A stretch of DNA of 64,000 bases from VXNE01 sp965203615 (lineage in GTDB: Bacteria > Pseudomonadota > Gammaproteobacteria > Pseudomonadales > Azotimanducaceae), in contig OZ241900.1 in the NCBI GenBank assembly GCA_965203615.1, positions 1,984,001-2,048,000 of the forward strand. Direction: 5' to 3'. Position numbers and translations under genes: made by a program. Under the pieces are notes generated by a model, which did not search any database, was not told the DNA's origin, and was given only the letters and a program-made list of their open reading frames with translations. How positions within the stretch are numbered: position 1 is the stretch's first letter; every line of letters begins with the position of its first letter. Below, in pieces: positions 55,696 to 64,000 of the stretch.

Positions 55696-56505
55696 ATGCC
55701 CGAACTCCCTGAAGTAGAGACAACGCTGCGGGGCATCACTCCCAGCGTGCTGAACCGGCGTATCGTCTCGCTCGATGTCCGGGAGCCGCGCCTGCGCTGG
55801 CCGGTTCGGATTCCCCCCGAAGTTGGTGGGCAACGTATCGTCCGGCTCACCCGCCGAGCCAAGTACCTTCTTCTGCACATGGACTCCGGGGCGTTGATAC
55901 TGCATCTCGGCATGTCGGGGCACCTGAGGATCGTGTCCGGCAACGTGCCCCCCGGCAAACACGACCACCTGGACATCCTGCTTGACCACGGTCTCGCGCT
56001 TCGGTTAACGGACCCGAGGCGCTTCGGCAGCCTGCACTGGCAGCCGCATCCCGTCGGGGACCACTGGCTGCTGAGGAACCTGGGCGTGGAGCCGCTGTCG
56101 GAGGCATTCACCGGCGACTACCTTTTCGCCAGGTCCAGGGGTCGCCGATTGGCGGTCAAGAACTTCCTCATGGATGGCCGCATCGTGGTGGGCATCGGCA
56201 ACATCTACGCCAACGAAGCCCTGTTCAAGGCCGGCGTGCGGCCGAGAACCGCCGCGGGCCGATTGAGCGGGCCGCGCTACCGGGAGATCGTGGCCAGGAT
56301 TCGGGAGACACTCGCCACGGCCATCGGTCAGGGCGGGACGACGTTGCGGGACTTCGTCGGAAGCGACGGCAGGCCGGGGTACTTCGCAAACGAGTTGTTC
56401 GTATACGGGCGCCAGGGGAAGCCGTGCCGGCGCTGCGGGTCTTTTCTCAAGGGCCTGCGGGTGGGACAACGCAGCACGGTGTACTGCCCGAACTGCCAGC
56501 GATGA
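55696..56505 (+). CDS. mutM: Formamidopyrimidine-DNA glycosylase
   Basis: 269 residues. The N-terminal MPELPEVETTLRG provides the catalytic proline and glutamate. RAKYLLLHMDSG carries the beta-elimination lysine. The helix-two-turn-helix region is VVGIGNIYANEALF, and the C-terminal zinc finger is CRRCGSFLKGLRVGQRSTVYC-type with four cysteines (CRRC and CPNC). It removes 8-oxoguanine and formamidopyrimidines. Placement after rpmB-rpmG is common in gammaproteobacteria. Confidence 0.98.
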   Translation: MPELPEVETTLRGITPSVLNRRIVSLDVREPRLRWPVRIPPEVGGQRIVRLTRRAKYLLLHMDSGALILHLGMSGHLRIVSGNVPPGKHDHLDILLDHGLALRLTDPRRFGSLHWQPHPVGDHWLLRNLGVEPLSEAFTGDYLFARSRGRRLAVKNFLMDGRIVVGIGNIYANEALFKAGVRPRTAAGRLSGPRYREIVARIRETLATAIGQGGTTLRDFVGSDGRPGYFANELFVYGRQGKPCRRCGSFLKGLRVGQRSTVYCPNCQR

Positions 56506-56506
56506 G

Positions 56507-56815
56507 TCAGGACTGTTTCGCGCACGCTCCCCGGCTGATGCGGCCCGCGGTCCGACACGCGTCCGAGCAGAACTTGGACGCGCCGTATGGAACGAACCAT
56601 TCGTTGCAGACCGGACATTGCGCCGGCTGCGATATCGGCGGTTCCAGTTTGCCGGAACGGCGCGCTTCCAGGAGATTGAAGATCGTGTCGTTGCGCCTCG
56701 CCATGTCGCGAAACTCCCGGTCGCCCACATCCAGAAGATCGATGATCGTTCCGACATCGAGTCGCGGCGAACGCAACAGGAGCGCGATCGCATTCTCTTC
56801 GAGCGTCATATGCAC
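56507..56815 (-). CDS. Small hypothetical zinc-ribbon protein
   Basis: 102 residues. The N-terminal ~60 residues are helical and charged (DVGTIIDLLDVGDREFRDMARR). The end has CPVCNEWFVPYGASKFCSDACR, a four-cysteine zinc-binding pattern similar to MYM/FCS-type or CGNR-like fingers. No family name recognised. It ends one base after the convergent mutM stop. The cysteine spacing argues it is a real gene. Confidence 0.6.
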   Translation of the reverse strand: MHMTLEENAIALLLRSPRLDVGTIIDLLDVGDREFRDMARRNDTIFNLLEARRSGKLEPPISQPAQCPVCNEWFVPYGASKFCSDACRTAGRISRGACAKQS

Positions 56816-56884
56816 ATCACCCGCGTTGCTGCGCCACCGTCTTTCGGCAAAGCGAAGACGGTAATGTAATCGGAGTCTTCGCCG

Positions 56885-57733
56885 TCAGCCAGTACGGACT
56901 TTAGCAACCGGGACAGGCAACCCCGCAACTTCGGTTCGAAGACGGTATACCGATCCTTCATTGTCTCCCCCGGTGCCGACGGAACCCGTCACGACATAGA
57001 GGTCGCGCAGGTCGTCGCCACCGAAACAGACGCTGGTGCACATCGGCACGGGCGTTGCAACGTGCTCGCGCAGGCGACCGTCCGGTTCGAATACGCTGAC
57101 GCCGCCACCCCCGGCAACCGCGAGCCACACGGCACCGTCCTCGGATACGGCCAAGCCATCCGGAGAGCCCTGGTCGACGCTTGCGAATGGCCGCTTTTCC
57201 CCGAGGCTCCCGTCTTCGGCCACCGCGTACCGGAACACTGTCTGACGCCGGGAGTCGGAGTGGTAGAGCGTCCCTCCATCGGGAGAGAAACCGAGACCGT
57301 TGGTCAACACGATGTCTTCGGCAACGACCCTGCTGGAACCGTCGAGGTCGATCAGGTGAAGATCACCGGGAACCTGCTCCCCCTCCTCGAATACCGGACT
57401 GCCCAGCGAACCCGCATAGATCCGCCCGGCCGCGTCGGTGGTGAGGTCGTTGTAGCCAAAGTTGCCGTTGTCGAGGTCGCGGTCGAGCAGCACGACCGTG
57501 TCGCCGCCCGCAAAGCTCTTGAACGAGATATTGCGACCGCCGACGACCATGCCGTTGTTCTCGTGCAACGCCATGCCGCCGATTCCACGCCGATAGGGGA
57601 AGACCGTCGAGACAGCCCCGTCCAGACCGAGGCAATAGACCCCGCCGTCGTGGACATCACTGAAGATCAGTCCCCTGTCCGGCACCCACACCGGGCCTTC
57701 GACCAGCGTATAACCGTGGGCCAACCGCTCCAT
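56885..57733 (-). CDS. SMP-30/gluconolactonase-like beta-propeller protein
   Basis: 282 residues. Family features: YTLVEGPVWVPDRGLIFSDV (metal Glu in EGPVW), GGMALHENNGMVVGG, GYNDLTTDAAGRIYAGSLGS with the Asn/Asp metal site, TNGLGFSPDGGTLYHSDS, and SPDGLAVSEDGAVWLAV. Such proteins hydrolyse aldono-lactones or related esters. Sixty-two bases downstream of the ThDP enzyme on the same strand, so likely cotranscribed with it. Confidence 0.92.
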   Translation of the reverse strand: MERLAHGYTLVEGPVWVPDRGLIFSDVHDGGVYCLGLDGAVSTVFPYRRGIGGMALHENNGMVVGGRNISFKSFAGGDTVVLLDRDLDNGNFGYNDLTTDAAGRIYAGSLGSPVFEEGEQVPGDLHLIDLDGSSRVVAEDIVLTNGLGFSPDGGTLYHSDSRRQTVFRYAVAEDGSLGEKRPFASVDQGSPDGLAVSEDGAVWLAVAGGGGVSVFEPDGRLREHVATPVPMCTSVCFGGDDLRDLYVVTGSVGTGGDNEGSVYRLRTEVAGLPVPVAKVRTG

Positions 57734-57795
57734 CTGCTATCCCCGCGTTCCCTACCTTCCGCCGCAGGTGTCCTGGCTGGCGCTAGCTTCGACCG

Positions 57796-59451
57796 TCAGG
57801 TCGTCATCCAGCCGAACTGCTGCGGTTTGCGCCCGGCCCCGATGCTGATCGGTATGTTGACCATGGCCGGCCCGTCGAACGCCATCGCCTCTTCCAGGGC
57901 GGCGGGCAGGTCGGCCGGATCTTCCACGTAGAAACCCTTGCCGCCCAGCGCTTCGACCATGCCCTCGTAGTGGGCGCCATAGGTCAGGACCGATGGCGGA
58001 ACTGTCGCCCCCTTCTCCAGGGGTCCGACACCGCCGCCGATACCGCCGTTGTTCAACACGATCAGCTTCACGGGCAGGTTGTAGCGCACCATCGTCTCGA
58101 CCTCCATGCCGGAGAACCCGAAAGCGCTGTCACCCTGCACCGACACCACCGGCTTGCCGGGATTGGTCACTGCCGCCGCCACGGCAAAGCCCAGACCGAT
58201 ACCCATCGTGCCGTAGGTGCCCGCGTCGAGCCTGTGACGCGGTTGGCGATTCGGCATCTGCGTCCTGCCGATGTCCATGGTCGACGCGCCCTCACCGATG
58301 ATGATGGCGTCGTCCGGAAGCCAATCCACGATGTCCCGATACGCCCGGTAGTAGTTCATGGGAGACGATTCGTCCTGGCGCATGGCCTCGACCGTCGCGA
58401 CGTTCGCATCCGCCTTTTCCTTCAGGGTCGTGCGCCAGGGAGTCTCGGCAGGATAGAACCACTGCCGGTTGCCCAACGCCTCGTTCAGTTGGCCGACCAC
58501 GGCCTTGCCGTCGCCGACAAGCGCCACTTCGGTCGGCACATTGTGGCCGATCTCCTCCTGCTCGATGTCGAGCTGGACCACCCGCACGCCTTCCTTGAAC
58601 CGGGGCGGCAGGCCGAAATGCATGATCCAGTTGAACCTCGCGCCCATGAGGAAGACGAGGTCCGATTCCCTCAGCGCGGTGCTACGTGCGGCACCGACGG
58701 ACAACGGGTGGTCGTCCGGCATGACGCCCTTGCCCATGGGCGAGTTGAGGAACGGCAACTGCGTGCGCTCGATGAACTCGTGCACTTCGTCCTCGGCCCG
58801 CGACCAGGCCATTCCCTTGCCGAGAATGACGAGCGGGTTCTCGGCCGACTCCAGCGCGTCCAATGCCCTCTCGACGGTGGCCGGGTCCACCTGCGGCCGC
58901 GCCGGTTCCTCTACCACGCCGCTCGCAGGCACGTCGCTCTCTTCGACCTTCTGCCGGATGATGTCGTCCGGGAAATCGAGATAGACCGGCCCGGGGCGGC
59001 CGTTCAGGGACGTGCGAACCACCTGTTCGACCAGGTACGGAATCCGCGTTGCGTCTTCGATGGCGCGCGAGACCTTGCAGTACGGCGCCGCGCGTTCCAA
59101 CTGGCGCTCCTCCTGGAATGCCCCCATGCCGTTCTGGTAGGTCGGGGATGCACCGCCGATAAGGAGCATGGGCCAGCAGTTCTGTTCCGCATTGGCGAGG
59201 CCGGCCAGCGCGTGGATCACGCCAGGGCCCGAAACCACCAGGCACGCCTGCGTACGTCCGGTGAGATAGCTGGCAGCCTGGGCCGCGTAGCTCGCGGCCT
59301 GTTCATTGCGCATGCCGATATACGTGATGCCCTCTTTCTGCGCGGCGGCGGCAACACCTCCTACCGGGAATCCGACGATCCCGAACATGTAGTCGACGCC
59401 CTGCGCCTTAAGGCTCCGCGCCATCAGTGTGGCGCCATCAACGGTGGCCAT
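57796..59451 (-). CDS. ThDP-dependent enzyme, oxalyl-CoA decarboxylase / 2-hydroxyacyl-CoA lyase-like
   Basis: 551 residues with three ThDP-enzyme domains. The N-terminal PYR domain has GVDYMFGIVGFPV, GMRNEQAASYAAQAA (catalytic Glu) and VSGPGVIHALAGLANA; the middle domain has NPLVILGKGMAWSRAEDE; the C-terminal PP domain has VQGDSAFGFSGMEVETMVRYNLPVKLIVLNN, the GDS...NN ThDP/Mg motif. The GAFQE and RPGPVYLDFPDD segments favour the oxalyl-CoA decarboxylase/2-hydroxyacyl-CoA lyase branch over acetolactate synthase. The divergent acyl-CoA ligase would make its CoA substrate. Exact substrate not determined. Confidence 0.88.
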   Translation of the reverse strand: MATVDGATLMARSLKAQGVDYMFGIVGFPVGGVAAAAQKEGITYIGMRNEQAASYAAQAASYLTGRTQACLVVSGPGVIHALAGLANAEQNCWPMLLIGGASPTYQNGMGAFQEERQLERAAPYCKVSRAIEDATRIPYLVEQVVRTSLNGRPGPVYLDFPDDIIRQKVEESDVPASGVVEEPARPQVDPATVERALDALESAENPLVILGKGMAWSRAEDEVHEFIERTQLPFLNSPMGKGVMPDDHPLSVGAARSTALRESDLVFLMGARFNWIMHFGLPPRFKEGVRVVQLDIEQEEIGHNVPTEVALVGDGKAVVGQLNEALGNRQWFYPAETPWRTTLKEKADANVATVEAMRQDESSPMNYYRAYRDIVDWLPDDAIIIGEGASTMDIGRTQMPNRQPRHRLDAGTYGTMGIGLGFAVAAAVTNPGKPVVSVQGDSAFGFSGMEVETMVRYNLPVKLIVLNNGGIGGGVGPLEKGATVPPSVLTYGAHYEGMVEALGGKGFYVEDPADLPAALEEAMAFDGPAMVNIPISIGAGRKPQQFGWMTT

Positions 59452-59780
59452 GGTTGCTCTCCCTTGGTCAAATCGGTCGCGGTGAAAACGCGGCTAACCT
59501 ATCAGACTGTTGGACTTGACGCATTAGCCGCAAGGCCGACAGGGTGCGGGACGGGTGGGATGGGTGCAATAGCGGGCTTGGGCGGGGGTGAAATACGGCG
59601 CGCCCGAAGGGCCGACGGATTTCATGGCGCTATCAGACTGTTGGACTTGGCGCATTAGCGGCGAGGTCACGGGCAAGCCCGTGCGACCCCAAGAGCGATC
59701 AACCACGGCCAACGGCGCTGGCTTCGTCCCTCGTGGAGTTACCGCCGTTCGGTTAATCTCTCCCGATCAAAGGAGGGACC
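59452..59780. other. Intergenic region between divergent genes, filled by repeats
   Basis: 329 bases between the two divergent starts. Most of it is a repeat structure (59499-59661, described separately). The rest must hold both promoters; TCTCCC-type purine-rich ribosome sites flank each start, with ggaggga before the ligase ATG. No gene seen. Confidence 0.5.
59499..59661. repeat. Pair of 32-bp direct repeats enclosing a copy of the dispersed repeat
   Basis: The 32-base unit beginning ctatcagactgttggactt occurs at 59499-59530 and 59630-59661 with two differences. Between them lies gtgaaatacggcgcgcccga and following bases (59588-59632), a diverged copy of the tandem repeat at 29464-29512. 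The whole looks like a non-coding mobile or REP-type element. Confidence 0.75.
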
Positions 59781-61913
59781 ATGACTGCAGAGACTACTGT
59801 CCGCGGCATCATCGAAAGTGCCGTCGCCGCCGGTCGCGAAACGCTGACACCGGACGAAGCCAAGCGCATCTGCGATGCCTACGACATTCCGTCCGCCGCC
59901 CAGGCCGTCGCTGCCTCCGCGACCGAAGCGGTCGCAATCGCCGAACGGATCGGCTATCCCGTCGCGGCCAAGATCGTTTCGCCCGACATCGCCCACAAGA
60001 CCGATGCGGGCGGCGTTGAACTCAACATCGGCGACGCAACGGAGTTGGCCAGCGCTTATGACCAGATCGTCGCCAACGCCACGGCGTTCAACGCGGATGC
60101 CGCCATCGATGGGGTGCTGATACAACGCCAACTCGAGCGCACGCGGGACACCCAGGAAGTGATCGTCGGGGCGGTGACGGACCCCGTCTTCGGAAAACTG
60201 GTCGCCTTCGGCCTCGGCGGGCTACTCGTGGAAGCACTCGGCGACATCACGTTCCGGTTGGCGCCGGCTACGGTGGAAGAGACTTCATCGATGCTCGAAG
60301 ACATCGCGGGCGCGGGAATTCTCAAGGGCGTACGGGGCGCCGCAGCGGTCGATCGTTCCGCCCTGGCAACGCTGATCGCCAATGCGAGCCGCCTGGTCTC
60401 CGATTTCCCCGAGATCACGGAACTGGATTTGAACCCCGTGTTCGCTAGCCCCGGCGGGGCCTCCGCCGTGGACCATCACATGCAACTCGGTTCCCCCGCC
60501 GAACCGCGCTATCGGCCAGATCACGACACCATCCTCGGTGCCATGCAACGCATCATGCAGCCGGATGCCGTGGCGGTCATCGGCGCATCCGCCGAAGACG
60601 GAAAGATCGGCAATTCCGTGATGCGAAACCTGATCGACGGGGGCTACGAGGGCGCCATCTATCCCGTCCACCCCCGGGCCGAGACGATACTCGACCACAC
60701 CTGTTATCCGAGCGTGACCGAGGTGCCCGGTGACATCGACATCGCCATCTTCTGCATACCCGCACCGCTCGTCTCGCGCGTGCTGGCCGACTGCGGCGCG
60801 AAGAAGATCCCCGGTGCCGTCCTGATTCCTTCGGGCTTCGCGGAAGTCGGCGAACACGCGCTGCAGGAGGAAATCGTCGCCGTCGCCCGCGAAAACAACG
60901 TGCGGTTGATGGGGCCCAACATCTACGGCTTCTACTACACGCACAAGAATCTCTGCGCCACGTTCTGCACGCCCTATACGGAAAAGGGCAAGGTGGCACT
61001 TTCGTCCCAGAGCGGCGGTGTCGGCATGGCCATTGTCGGGTTCAGCCGCTCGGCGAAGATGGGCGTTTCCGCCATCGTCGGTCTCGGCAACAAGGCCGAC
61101 ATCGACGAAGACGACCTGTTGACGTTCTTCGAGCAGGACCCGAACACCGAAGTCATCGCCATGCACGTCGAAGACCTGAAGGACGGCCGCGCATTCGCCG
61201 AAGTCGCCGCCCGCGTGTCAAAGAAAAAACCCATCGTCGTGCTGAAGGCGGGGCGCACCGGCATGGGTGCGCGCGCAGCGAATTCCCACACCGGGGCGCT
61301 GGCGGGCGATGACCGTGTCTATGATGCCGTCCTGCGGCAAAGCGGCGTGATCCGGGCGCACAGCCTCAACGACATGCTCGAGTTCGCCCGCGGACTCCAA
61401 GTGTTGCCAACGCCAAAGGGAGAAAACGTCCTCATTCTCACCGGCGCGGGCGGGTCCGGCGTATTGCTGTCGGATGCCTGCGCGGACAACGATCTGACGC
61501 TGATGCCGATGCCAGCCGACCTGGATGCAGCTTTCCGCGAGTTCATTCCACCGTTCGGCGCCGCCGGAAATCCGGTCGACATCACGGGAGGAGAACCGCC
61601 CACCACGTACCGCAGCACCATAGATCTCGCCCTCAACGACGAGCGCGTACATGCGCTTGTGCTCGGCTACTGGCACACCATCATCACGCCGCCCATGGTG
61701 TTCGCCGAACTGCTGGCCGAAGCCGTGGACGAGGCACGGGCCAAGGGGATAGACAAGCCCGTCGCCGCATCGCTGGTCGGCGATGTCGAGATCGAGGAAG
61801 CCTGCGACTACTTGATGGAGAGGGACATCCTCGCGTATCCGTACACGGCCGAAAAACCCGTTGCGGTTTTGGGCGCGAAGTACCGTTGGGCACGCGCCGC
61901 GGGACTGTTGTGA
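59781..61913 (+). CDS. NDP-forming acyl-CoA synthetase, fused beta-alpha subunits
   Basis: 710 residues. Residues 1-~230 are an ATP-grasp (beta-like) domain: IGYPVAAKIVSPDIAHKTDAGGV, IQRQLERTRDTQEVIVGAVTDPVFG and ELDLNPVF. Residues ~255-700 are the CoA-binding and ligase (alpha-like) domains: VAVIGASAEDGKIGNSV, ALSSQSGGVG, and ANSHTGALAGDD with the phosphohistidine. It makes an acyl-CoA with ATP to ADP. The order ATP-grasp first is the reverse of the common alpha-beta fusion. Divergent from the ThDP enzyme, so it probably supplies its substrate (an inference). Confidence 0.9.
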   Translation: MTAETTVRGIIESAVAAGRETLTPDEAKRICDAYDIPSAAQAVAASATEAVAIAERIGYPVAAKIVSPDIAHKTDAGGVELNIGDATELASAYDQIVANATAFNADAAIDGVLIQRQLERTRDTQEVIVGAVTDPVFGKLVAFGLGGLLVEALGDITFRLAPATVEETSSMLEDIAGAGILKGVRGAAAVDRSALATLIANASRLVSDFPEITELDLNPVFASPGGASAVDHHMQLGSPAEPRYRPDHDTILGAMQRIMQPDAVAVIGASAEDGKIGNSVMRNLIDGGYEGAIYPVHPRAETILDHTCYPSVTEVPGDIDIAIFCIPAPLVSRVLADCGAKKIPGAVLIPSGFAEVGEHALQEEIVAVARENNVRLMGPNIYGFYYTHKNLCATFCTPYTEKGKVALSSQSGGVGMAIVGFSRSAKMGVSAIVGLGNKADIDEDDLLTFFEQDPNTEVIAMHVEDLKDGRAFAEVAARVSKKKPIVVLKAGRTGMGARAANSHTGALAGDDRVYDAVLRQSGVIRAHSLNDMLEFARGLQVLPTPKGENVLILTGAGGSGVLLSDACADNDLTLMPMPADLDAAFREFIPPFGAAGNPVDITGGEPPTTYRSTIDLALNDERVHALVLGYWHTIITPPMVFAELLAEAVDEARAKGIDKPVAASLVGDVEIEEACDYLMERDILAYPYTAEKPVAVLGAKYRWARAAGLL

Positions 61914-62142
61914 CGGGAGGCGGCACCGACGGCGAGCCAAGGTGTTTCAGGTCAGTTCGGGAACGTAGTCTAGAGCTCTTTCACGTCGGCACACTTCATC
62001 TCGACCTTGCCTCTACGACATGTCGCCGTTCTACGCCGTTCTACGGCTTGACAGCCTTGGAGGACTAGAGCACAGTTCGAGATGGAGGCTTTGGGGCGCT
62101 TCGGCGCTTCATTGCCTTTGTCTTGTATCCACTACCCGCTAG

Positions 62143-62571
62143 CTAGTCGTTCAGCCGTTCCGGCAGCGTGCGCAGATTCGTGATGTGGGCAAAGCTCCAG
62201 ACTTGGAAGTTCGGATTGCCATTGAGATCTCGTACCGCAAGGTGACGGAGACCGGCGATCTGATCCGCCAGTCCCGACAACTCCAGCCGTGCCGGCTTCG
62301 CCATCTGGCCCAAGCGAAATCCCCACGATATGACGTAGGCCACCAGATCGGCGATCTGGACGCCGGTGGTTAGGTCGCTATGTACGAAGAAGGGTTCCGA
62401 GATTATTCGCGTCGCCCGACTTCGCCCCACGGCCGTCTCGCCGAAGTACCGGCGCATCTGGTCGATCAGTAGGTGACTTTGGCTCTTCTCCAGTTCGTCG
62501 AAGACTACGATGCCCTGTTCGTCTCCGATGTCCTGCAGGAAGTAGAAGAACCTCTGAAAGAGATACGCATA
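62143..62571 (-). pseudogene. DUF3800-domain protein, C-terminal remnant
   Basis: About 142 residues read cleanly: LRKDYAYLFQRFFYFLQD, IVVFDELEKSQSH and VQIADLVAYV, the RNase H-like DUF3800 ending with its acidic residues. The N-terminal half with the usual first Asp motif is not in frame. The longer frame to 62772 becomes low-complexity Arg/Ala/Pro sequence, suggesting frameshifts. DUF3800 genes are common in mobile and defence regions. Confidence 0.65.
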
Positions 62572-63089
62572 GTCCTTTCGCAGCCCACCTGCCTCGGTGC
62601 CTCGGTGGGTGGCGCGTCCGTTTCGACAATGCCGAAGCCGAGGGCGAAACAACCTTGCAGGGGCCACAAACTCCGCAGCATGGCCGAACAACAACGCGAA
62701 GGTCACGCGGGGCTGCGCTGCAACCCTCGAAGGGGGGCAGCAGTCGCGAAAGCGCGGCGCCCGGGCGCGCATCGCGGTGTCGTGCTGTAGTTCGAGTTAC
62801 TGCCCTGGTGCTCACTGCGGCCCGGTCACCGGGTCCCCGCCCAGCGCTGTCGGACCGGGCGCTCGCCGTGCTCGACGAGGTGGGAACTGCGCCAAGCAGG
62901 CAATGTGGTGTTGTCGTCCCAGTAGGGGCGCATGCAGAAGCACCATCCGATGGGCAGGATGACGCGGAACTTGGAGATCGGTGCCGTCCCGCACAGGTCC
63001 CGCTCCGGCTCCCGGGGCTGCCGACGAGTGCATCGACACGCCGCGGCAGGTCTGCGAAGTCGCCCTCGCGCACCTCAACATTGAGCCGC
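62572..63089 (-). other. Degenerate coding sequence, frames broken
   Basis: Pieces of readable protein alternate between frames on the minus strand: VEVREGDFADLPRRVDALVG (about 63020-63080), then FRVILPIGWCFCMRPYWDD (about 62910-62970) and TLPAWRSSHLVEHGERPVRQ. No frame joins them. It may be the N-terminal part of the DUF3800 gene and/or another decayed gene. I cannot assign a function. Confidence 0.4.
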
Positions 63090-63743
63090 CTACGCCACTT
63101 CCAGCCGAAACCCAAGGTACTTCGCCAGATCATAGTAGGGGCTCTCACCGTACTTGCTGTTCTTCTCCAACAGACCCCAGCGGGAGGCGTTCCCATTGCG
63201 CACACCGCGCATCACGACCGGCGTCAAAGCAGTCCTACCGCCCGACTGCATCTCCTTGAGATACAGCATGTCGAGTGTCGCCGCTGCGACCCAGTCGATA
63301 GTCTTCGAATATCCGCTGACTGCGCTGGCCCCCGTCTCTTCGAGAAAGACCTCAATGTCCTCGTCATCAACGTCCAGCGTGGCGCACGACGCGAAGTGCA
63401 CGATCCGGTTCCTGCATCCGCCGCCGTCGACAAGCCGGGCGCCAACATCGTGGAAACCCAATTCGTTCTCGTCGACGTACCCCCTGCCGCCAAGGTCGAT
63501 GGATCCCTTCTCTCCGTGATAGCCGAGGTACAGGATCGGATACTCCCTGGCCCCAAGCGCGAGCCACTCCATCACATAGGCTGTGAACTCGTCCTTCGTA
63601 ATGGCCATTCGTTGAACGAATGGCACACGCAAATACCCGTCTCTCAGCAGTTCCAGAACAGGCCGCATTGACGTGTGGTCTTCGGTTTCGTACCACACCG
63701 TCTCGATGCAGAACACGCCACGGCTTTTGTTGGGGACCACCAC
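63090..63743 (-). CDS. Caspase/CHAT-like protein, DUF6642-type
   Basis: About 217 residues from a GTG at 63743 or 63740, directly after the stop of the upstream gene (TAG at 63747-63745), so translation is coupled. SRGVFCIETVWYE opens the protein; YPILYLGYHGEKGSIDLGG carries the candidate catalytic His, and RIVHFASCATLDVDDEDIE the candidate Cys, in a caspase-hemoglobinase-like order. GASAVSGYSKTIDWVAAATLDMLYL follows. I believe this matches DUF6642, but that name is from memory. A peptidase of this fold may act in abortive defence or regulation. The partner gene is cut by the window. Confidence 0.72.
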   Translation of the reverse strand: MVVPNKSRGVFCIETVWYETEDHTSMRPVLELLRDGYLRVPFVQRMAITKDEFTAYVMEWLALGAREYPILYLGYHGEKGSIDLGGRGYVDENELGFHDVGARLVDGGGCRNRIVHFASCATLDVDDEDIEVFLEETGASAVSGYSKTIDWVAAATLDMLYLKEMQSGGRTALTPVVMRGVRNGNASRWGLLEKNSKYGESPYYDLAKYLGFRLEVA

Positions 63744-63744
63744 T

Positions 63745-64000
63745 CTACAGAAAGTCGTCGAGACGGTTGGGTTCAACCTCGTAAGTGAACTGGCATCCGT
63801 TGAACTGATCGCCCCGAACGTAGCCGTGCTTCTCAAGGAACGCAATGTTCAACGCGCAGAAGTAATTGTCCCTGTCTGATCGATCCACAGTTCGTGTCCT
63901 TCCCAATGTACTCAGCTGTCTGAAGTAGACTCCGACAAACTTCTCGCGCTCGTTGGCGTCAGCCCCCAACCAAGCTTCGTCGTAGTCGCGCATCATCTCG
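63745..64000 (-). CDS. Unrecognised protein, C-terminal part; upstream end outside the window
   Basis: At least 83 residues, frame open to the right edge. Features: RDYDEAWLGADANEREKFVGVYFRQ, DRDNYFCALNIAFLEKHGYV and a final EPNRLDDFL. No domain recognised. Its stop abuts the GTG of the caspase-like gene, so the two form a coupled pair. Confidence 0.6.
   Translation of the reverse strand, partial: EMMRDYDEAWLGADANEREKFVGVYFRQLSTLGRTRTVDRSDRDNYFCALNIAFLEKHGYVRGDQFNGCQFTYEVEPNRLDDFL

Noticed and set aside
57970..59658. 562-codon plus-strand open frame
   Set aside because: Antisense to the ThDP enzyme, whose motifs are intact.

Overview
The window looks like a chromosomal piece of a high-GC gammaproteobacterium. 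The evidence is gene order. The minus-strand series rlmE-ftsH-folP-glmM / tpiA-secG-tRNA-Leu / tRNA-fMet-rimP-nusA-infB-rbfA-truB-rpsO-pnp, the greA-carB-carA block, and the gmk-yicC / rph-pyrE / argB-algC-coaBC / radC-rpmB-rpmG-mutM series all match the arrangement known from Pseudomonas and relatives. I cannot name a species. Codon and base use is GC-rich except in some accessory genes (notably 8.9-10.6 kb and 34.6-38.8 kb), which look more AT-rich by eye.

Layout. (1) 1-13.3 kb is a defence island: a class-2-like DISARM locus with the C-terminal part of DrmE, a NERD-nuclease/UvrD-type helicase, DrmA, DrmB, an unrecognised protein ending in a PD-(D/E)XK-like nuclease motif, then a divergent pair of a C5 cytosine methyltransferase (DrmMII-like) and a Vsr mismatch endonuclease. 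No DrmC is visible. (2) 13.4-22.1 kb is the transcription/translation operon from tRNA-fMet to pnp. (3) 22.2-26.8 kb holds small metabolic genes: a 2-oxoglutarate oxygenase, two membrane proteins, a cysteine synthase fused to a glutaredoxin, a cupin and a histidine phosphatase. (4) 26.8-34.4 kb has tRNA-Leu, secG, tpiA, then a scar made of a truncated integrase-type transposase joined to a truncated MacB-like ATPase, then glmM, folP, ftsH and rlmE. (5) 34.6-38.8 kb holds two overlapping DUF262-family genes. (6) 39.2-44.1 kb is greA-carB-carA with a promoter-proximal terminator hairpin before carA. (7) 44.4-56.5 kb holds nucleotide, arginine, CoA and ribosome genes interrupted by three toxin-antitoxin modules: one VapBC and two RES types. 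rph carries an apparent -1 frameshift. (8) 56.5-61.9 kb holds an SMP-30 family protein, a ThDP-dependent oxalyl-CoA decarboxylase/2-hydroxyacyl-CoA lyase-like enzyme and a divergent NDP-forming acyl-CoA synthetase. (9) 62.1-64 kb is decaying: a DUF3800 remnant, unreadable frames, then a caspase/CHAT-like gene coupled to an ORF that leaves the window.

How it fits together. The housekeeping blocks stay collinear, while defence, toxin-antitoxin and mobile cargo sits at their junctions: before pnp, tpiA/glmM, rlmE/greA, carA/gmk, pyrE/argB and radC/rpmB. The most interesting candidates are the DISARM variant with its NERD-helicase, unknown nuclease-like protein and Vsr partner; the tandem DUF262 pair; the carA leader hairpin; and the caspase-like pair at the right edge.
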